From NCBI RefSeq assembly GCF_016127315.1, contig NZ_CP065997.1, positions 2,356,001-2,420,000 of the forward strand: a DNA stretch of 64,000 nucleotides, written 5' to 3'. Position numbers and translations under genes: made by a program. This DNA is from Achromobacter deleyi (GTDB taxonomy: Bacteria > Pseudomonadota > Gammaproteobacteria > Burkholderiales > Burkholderiaceae_B). Positions 62,876-64,000 of the stretch are shown in pieces (within the stretch, counting starts at the first letter, position 1; each line of letters starts with the position of its first letter). A model generated the notes under the pieces. That model was not told where the DNA came from. It ran no database searches and was given only the letters and a program-made list of their open reading frames with translations.

Positions 62876-64000
62876 GTGCGTTACCCCCATATCCCCTGGC
62901 TGCCCCTGTTGTTCTATCCCGCGCTGCCGGTGATTGCGGCGGTGGGGCTGTTGCTGTGGCGCCAGTGGCCGCCGGCGCTGACGCTGATCGTGCCGTTCGT
63001 GCCGTGGGTCATGGCGCTGGTCGGCGCGGCGATCTGCCTGATGTACCAGCGTTCGCAGACGCTGGCGCTGATGCTAGGCGTGCTGACGGCCGTGGCCATC
63101 TGGCCGACGCTGGCCAGCGAGGCGCCGTGGGCGCTGGGGCCGGCGCTGGTGTGGTGGTCGCTGGCCTACACCATCAACGCGCTCTGGGCGGAACGCGCCG
63201 GCATGCTGTGGGACCTGGCCGCGCGCATCGGCCTGATGGCGGTGGGCGCCGCGGCCATCGCGCTGGCCGGCAAGGACGGCGTGGGGCAGTGGTTCGGCAC
63301 GCTGGCGGTGCAGGGCATGCTGGCCCGGCTCGGCATCCCGGCCGAGGCGCTGGCGGCGCTGCTGGTGACCGGCCTGACCCTGACCCTGCTGCTGTTGCGT
63401 TATGGCCGTCCGCAGCAGGCCGGCCAATGGCTGGGTTTCGTCTGCATGGCCTGGGCGCTGCCGCGCGGCGGCCAGCACGCGATCGAACTGGCCGTGATGG
63501 CATCCGCCGCGCTGACATCGCTGTCTATTTCGCTGGCGCACGAGGGCTACCACATGGCCTTCCGCGACGAGCTGACCGGCCTGCCGGGCCGCCGCGCGCT
63601 CAACGAACGGCTGCAGCGCATGGGCCGCGTCTATACGTTGGCGATGGCCGACGTCGATCACTTCAAGGCGTTCAACGACACCCACGGCCACGACGTCGGC
63701 GACCAGGTGCTGCGCATGGTCGCGGCGCAGCTGCGCCGGGTGCCGGGCGGCGGCTATGCCTACCGCTACGGCGGCGAGGAATTCACGCTGGTGTTTCCGG
63801 GCAAGACCGCGATCGAGGCCATGCCGCACCTGGAAACCGTGCGGCGCGCGATCGAGGCCTACCAGATGCGCCTGCGCGACAAGCCGGCGCGGCCCAAGGC
63901 GGACCAGGTGGGCTTGCGCCGCCGCGGCGGTCGCGGCCGCAATACCCGGCCGCTGCGGGTCACGGTCAGCATCGGGGTGGCCGAGCGCGGCGAGGCGTTG
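62876..64000 (+). CDS. GGDEF-domain diguanylate cyclase, membrane-anchored (3' end off window)
   Basis: At least 375 codons. About six N-terminal membrane helices (residues 5-225), then a GGDEF domain whose active site reads GGEEF (299-303), a catalytically competent variant. The DELTGLPGRRAL and ADVDHFKAFND motifs are present. The RxxD inhibitory site expected five residues before GGEEF is absent (PGGG there), so product inhibition is probably lost. Start is uncertain: GTG at 62876 has AAGG upstream, and a TAAAAT -10-like site at 62811 would put transcription start near an alternative ATG at 62822. Confidence 0.88.
   Translation, partial: MRYPHIPWLPLLFYPALPVIAAVGLLLWRQWPPALTLIVPFVPWVMALVGAAICLMYQRSQTLALMLGVLTAVAIWPTLASEAPWALGPALVWWSLAYTINALWAERAGMLWDLAARIGLMAVGAAAIALAGKDGVGQWFGTLAVQGMLARLGIPAEALAALLVTGLTLTLLLLRYGRPQQAGQWLGFVCMAWALPRGGQHAIELAVMASAALTSLSISLAHEGYHMAFRDELTGLPGRRALNERLQRMGRVYTLAMADVDHFKAFNDTHGHDVGDQVLRMVAAQLRRVPGGGYAYRYGGEEFTLVFPGKTAIEAMPHLETVRRAIEAYQMRLRDKPARPKADQVGLRRRGGRGRNTRPLRVTVSIGVAERGEAL

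Noticed and set aside
1..64000. CRISPR arrays, insertion sequences, integrases, tRNA genes
   Set aside because: Looked for direct repeats with spacers, transposase or integrase motifs and tRNA-like TTCGA loops; none convincing was seen by eye.

Overview
The window is high-GC DNA of a betaproteobacterium, most likely family Alcaligenaceae (Achromobacter/Bordetella type). The evidence is the dense GC-rich coding, a Bug-type solute receptor next to tcuAB, Achromobacter/Bordetella-like gene sets (metG/apbC/tamAB/dcd, CIO-type cydAB with DUF2474), many LysR regulators and PHA genes. I see no insertion sequence, prophage, CRISPR array, tRNA or rRNA. The species call is an inference from gene content only.

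Positions 1-11839 hold the most interesting locus. A divergent LysR regulator separates a minus-strand pair (dihydropyrimidinase/hydantoinase-like hydrolase, M20 N-carbamoyl amino acid hydrolase) from a plus-strand run: DUF917 (thiohydantoin-desulfurase family), urocanase paralogue, MHS-type permease, exported metallo-beta-lactamase-fold protein, exported histidine-ammonia-lyase-like protein without the MIO tripeptide, then a GST. Read as one pathway these genes fit catabolism of ergothioneine (or a close thiol-imidazole betaine) to glutamate: elimination of trimethylamine, hydration of thiourocanate, desulfuration, hydantoin opening, decarbamoylation. The lyase, urocanase and hydantoinase paralogues each lack a hallmark residue of the classical enzyme, which supports a changed substrate. 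Immediately downstream lie a triheme cytochrome c and a TsdA-like diheme cytochrome c (thiosulfate chemistry), behind a strong inverted repeat.

Positions 14413-24554: tricarballylate catabolism (tcuR-tcuA-tcuB plus a Bug receptor), two small PH-like membrane proteins, and an operon for a cyanide-insensitive-type bd oxidase (cydA-cydB-DUF2474) that ends in a MocR regulator. Positions 24861-26996: a tautomerase and an EamA exporter with a divergent LysR.

Positions 27063-37124: a long minus-strand operon in which PHA synthase, PHA reductase and a phasin bracket a complete tripartite ABC exporter (outer-membrane factor, HlyD, RbbA-like double ATPase, permease). The promoter region, shared with a divergent TetR, carries a perfect FNR-type box. 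Positions 37141-41085 are a TonB siderophore receptor with FecR and a FecI sigma factor behind a Fur-like site. Positions 41227-49053 mix signalling genes (CSS-EAL phosphodiesterase, DUF2975/XRE pair, potassium channel, degenerate response regulator, XRE regulator, acyltransferase) with a probable structured noncoding RNA near 45715-45988.

Positions 49308-64000: two related META-domain lipoproteins, a rhodanese of the TrhO family, metG, apbC, the tamA-tamB translocation pair, dcd, a VOC-GNAT fusion, and a GGDEF protein cut by the window edge. The first and last genes run off the window.
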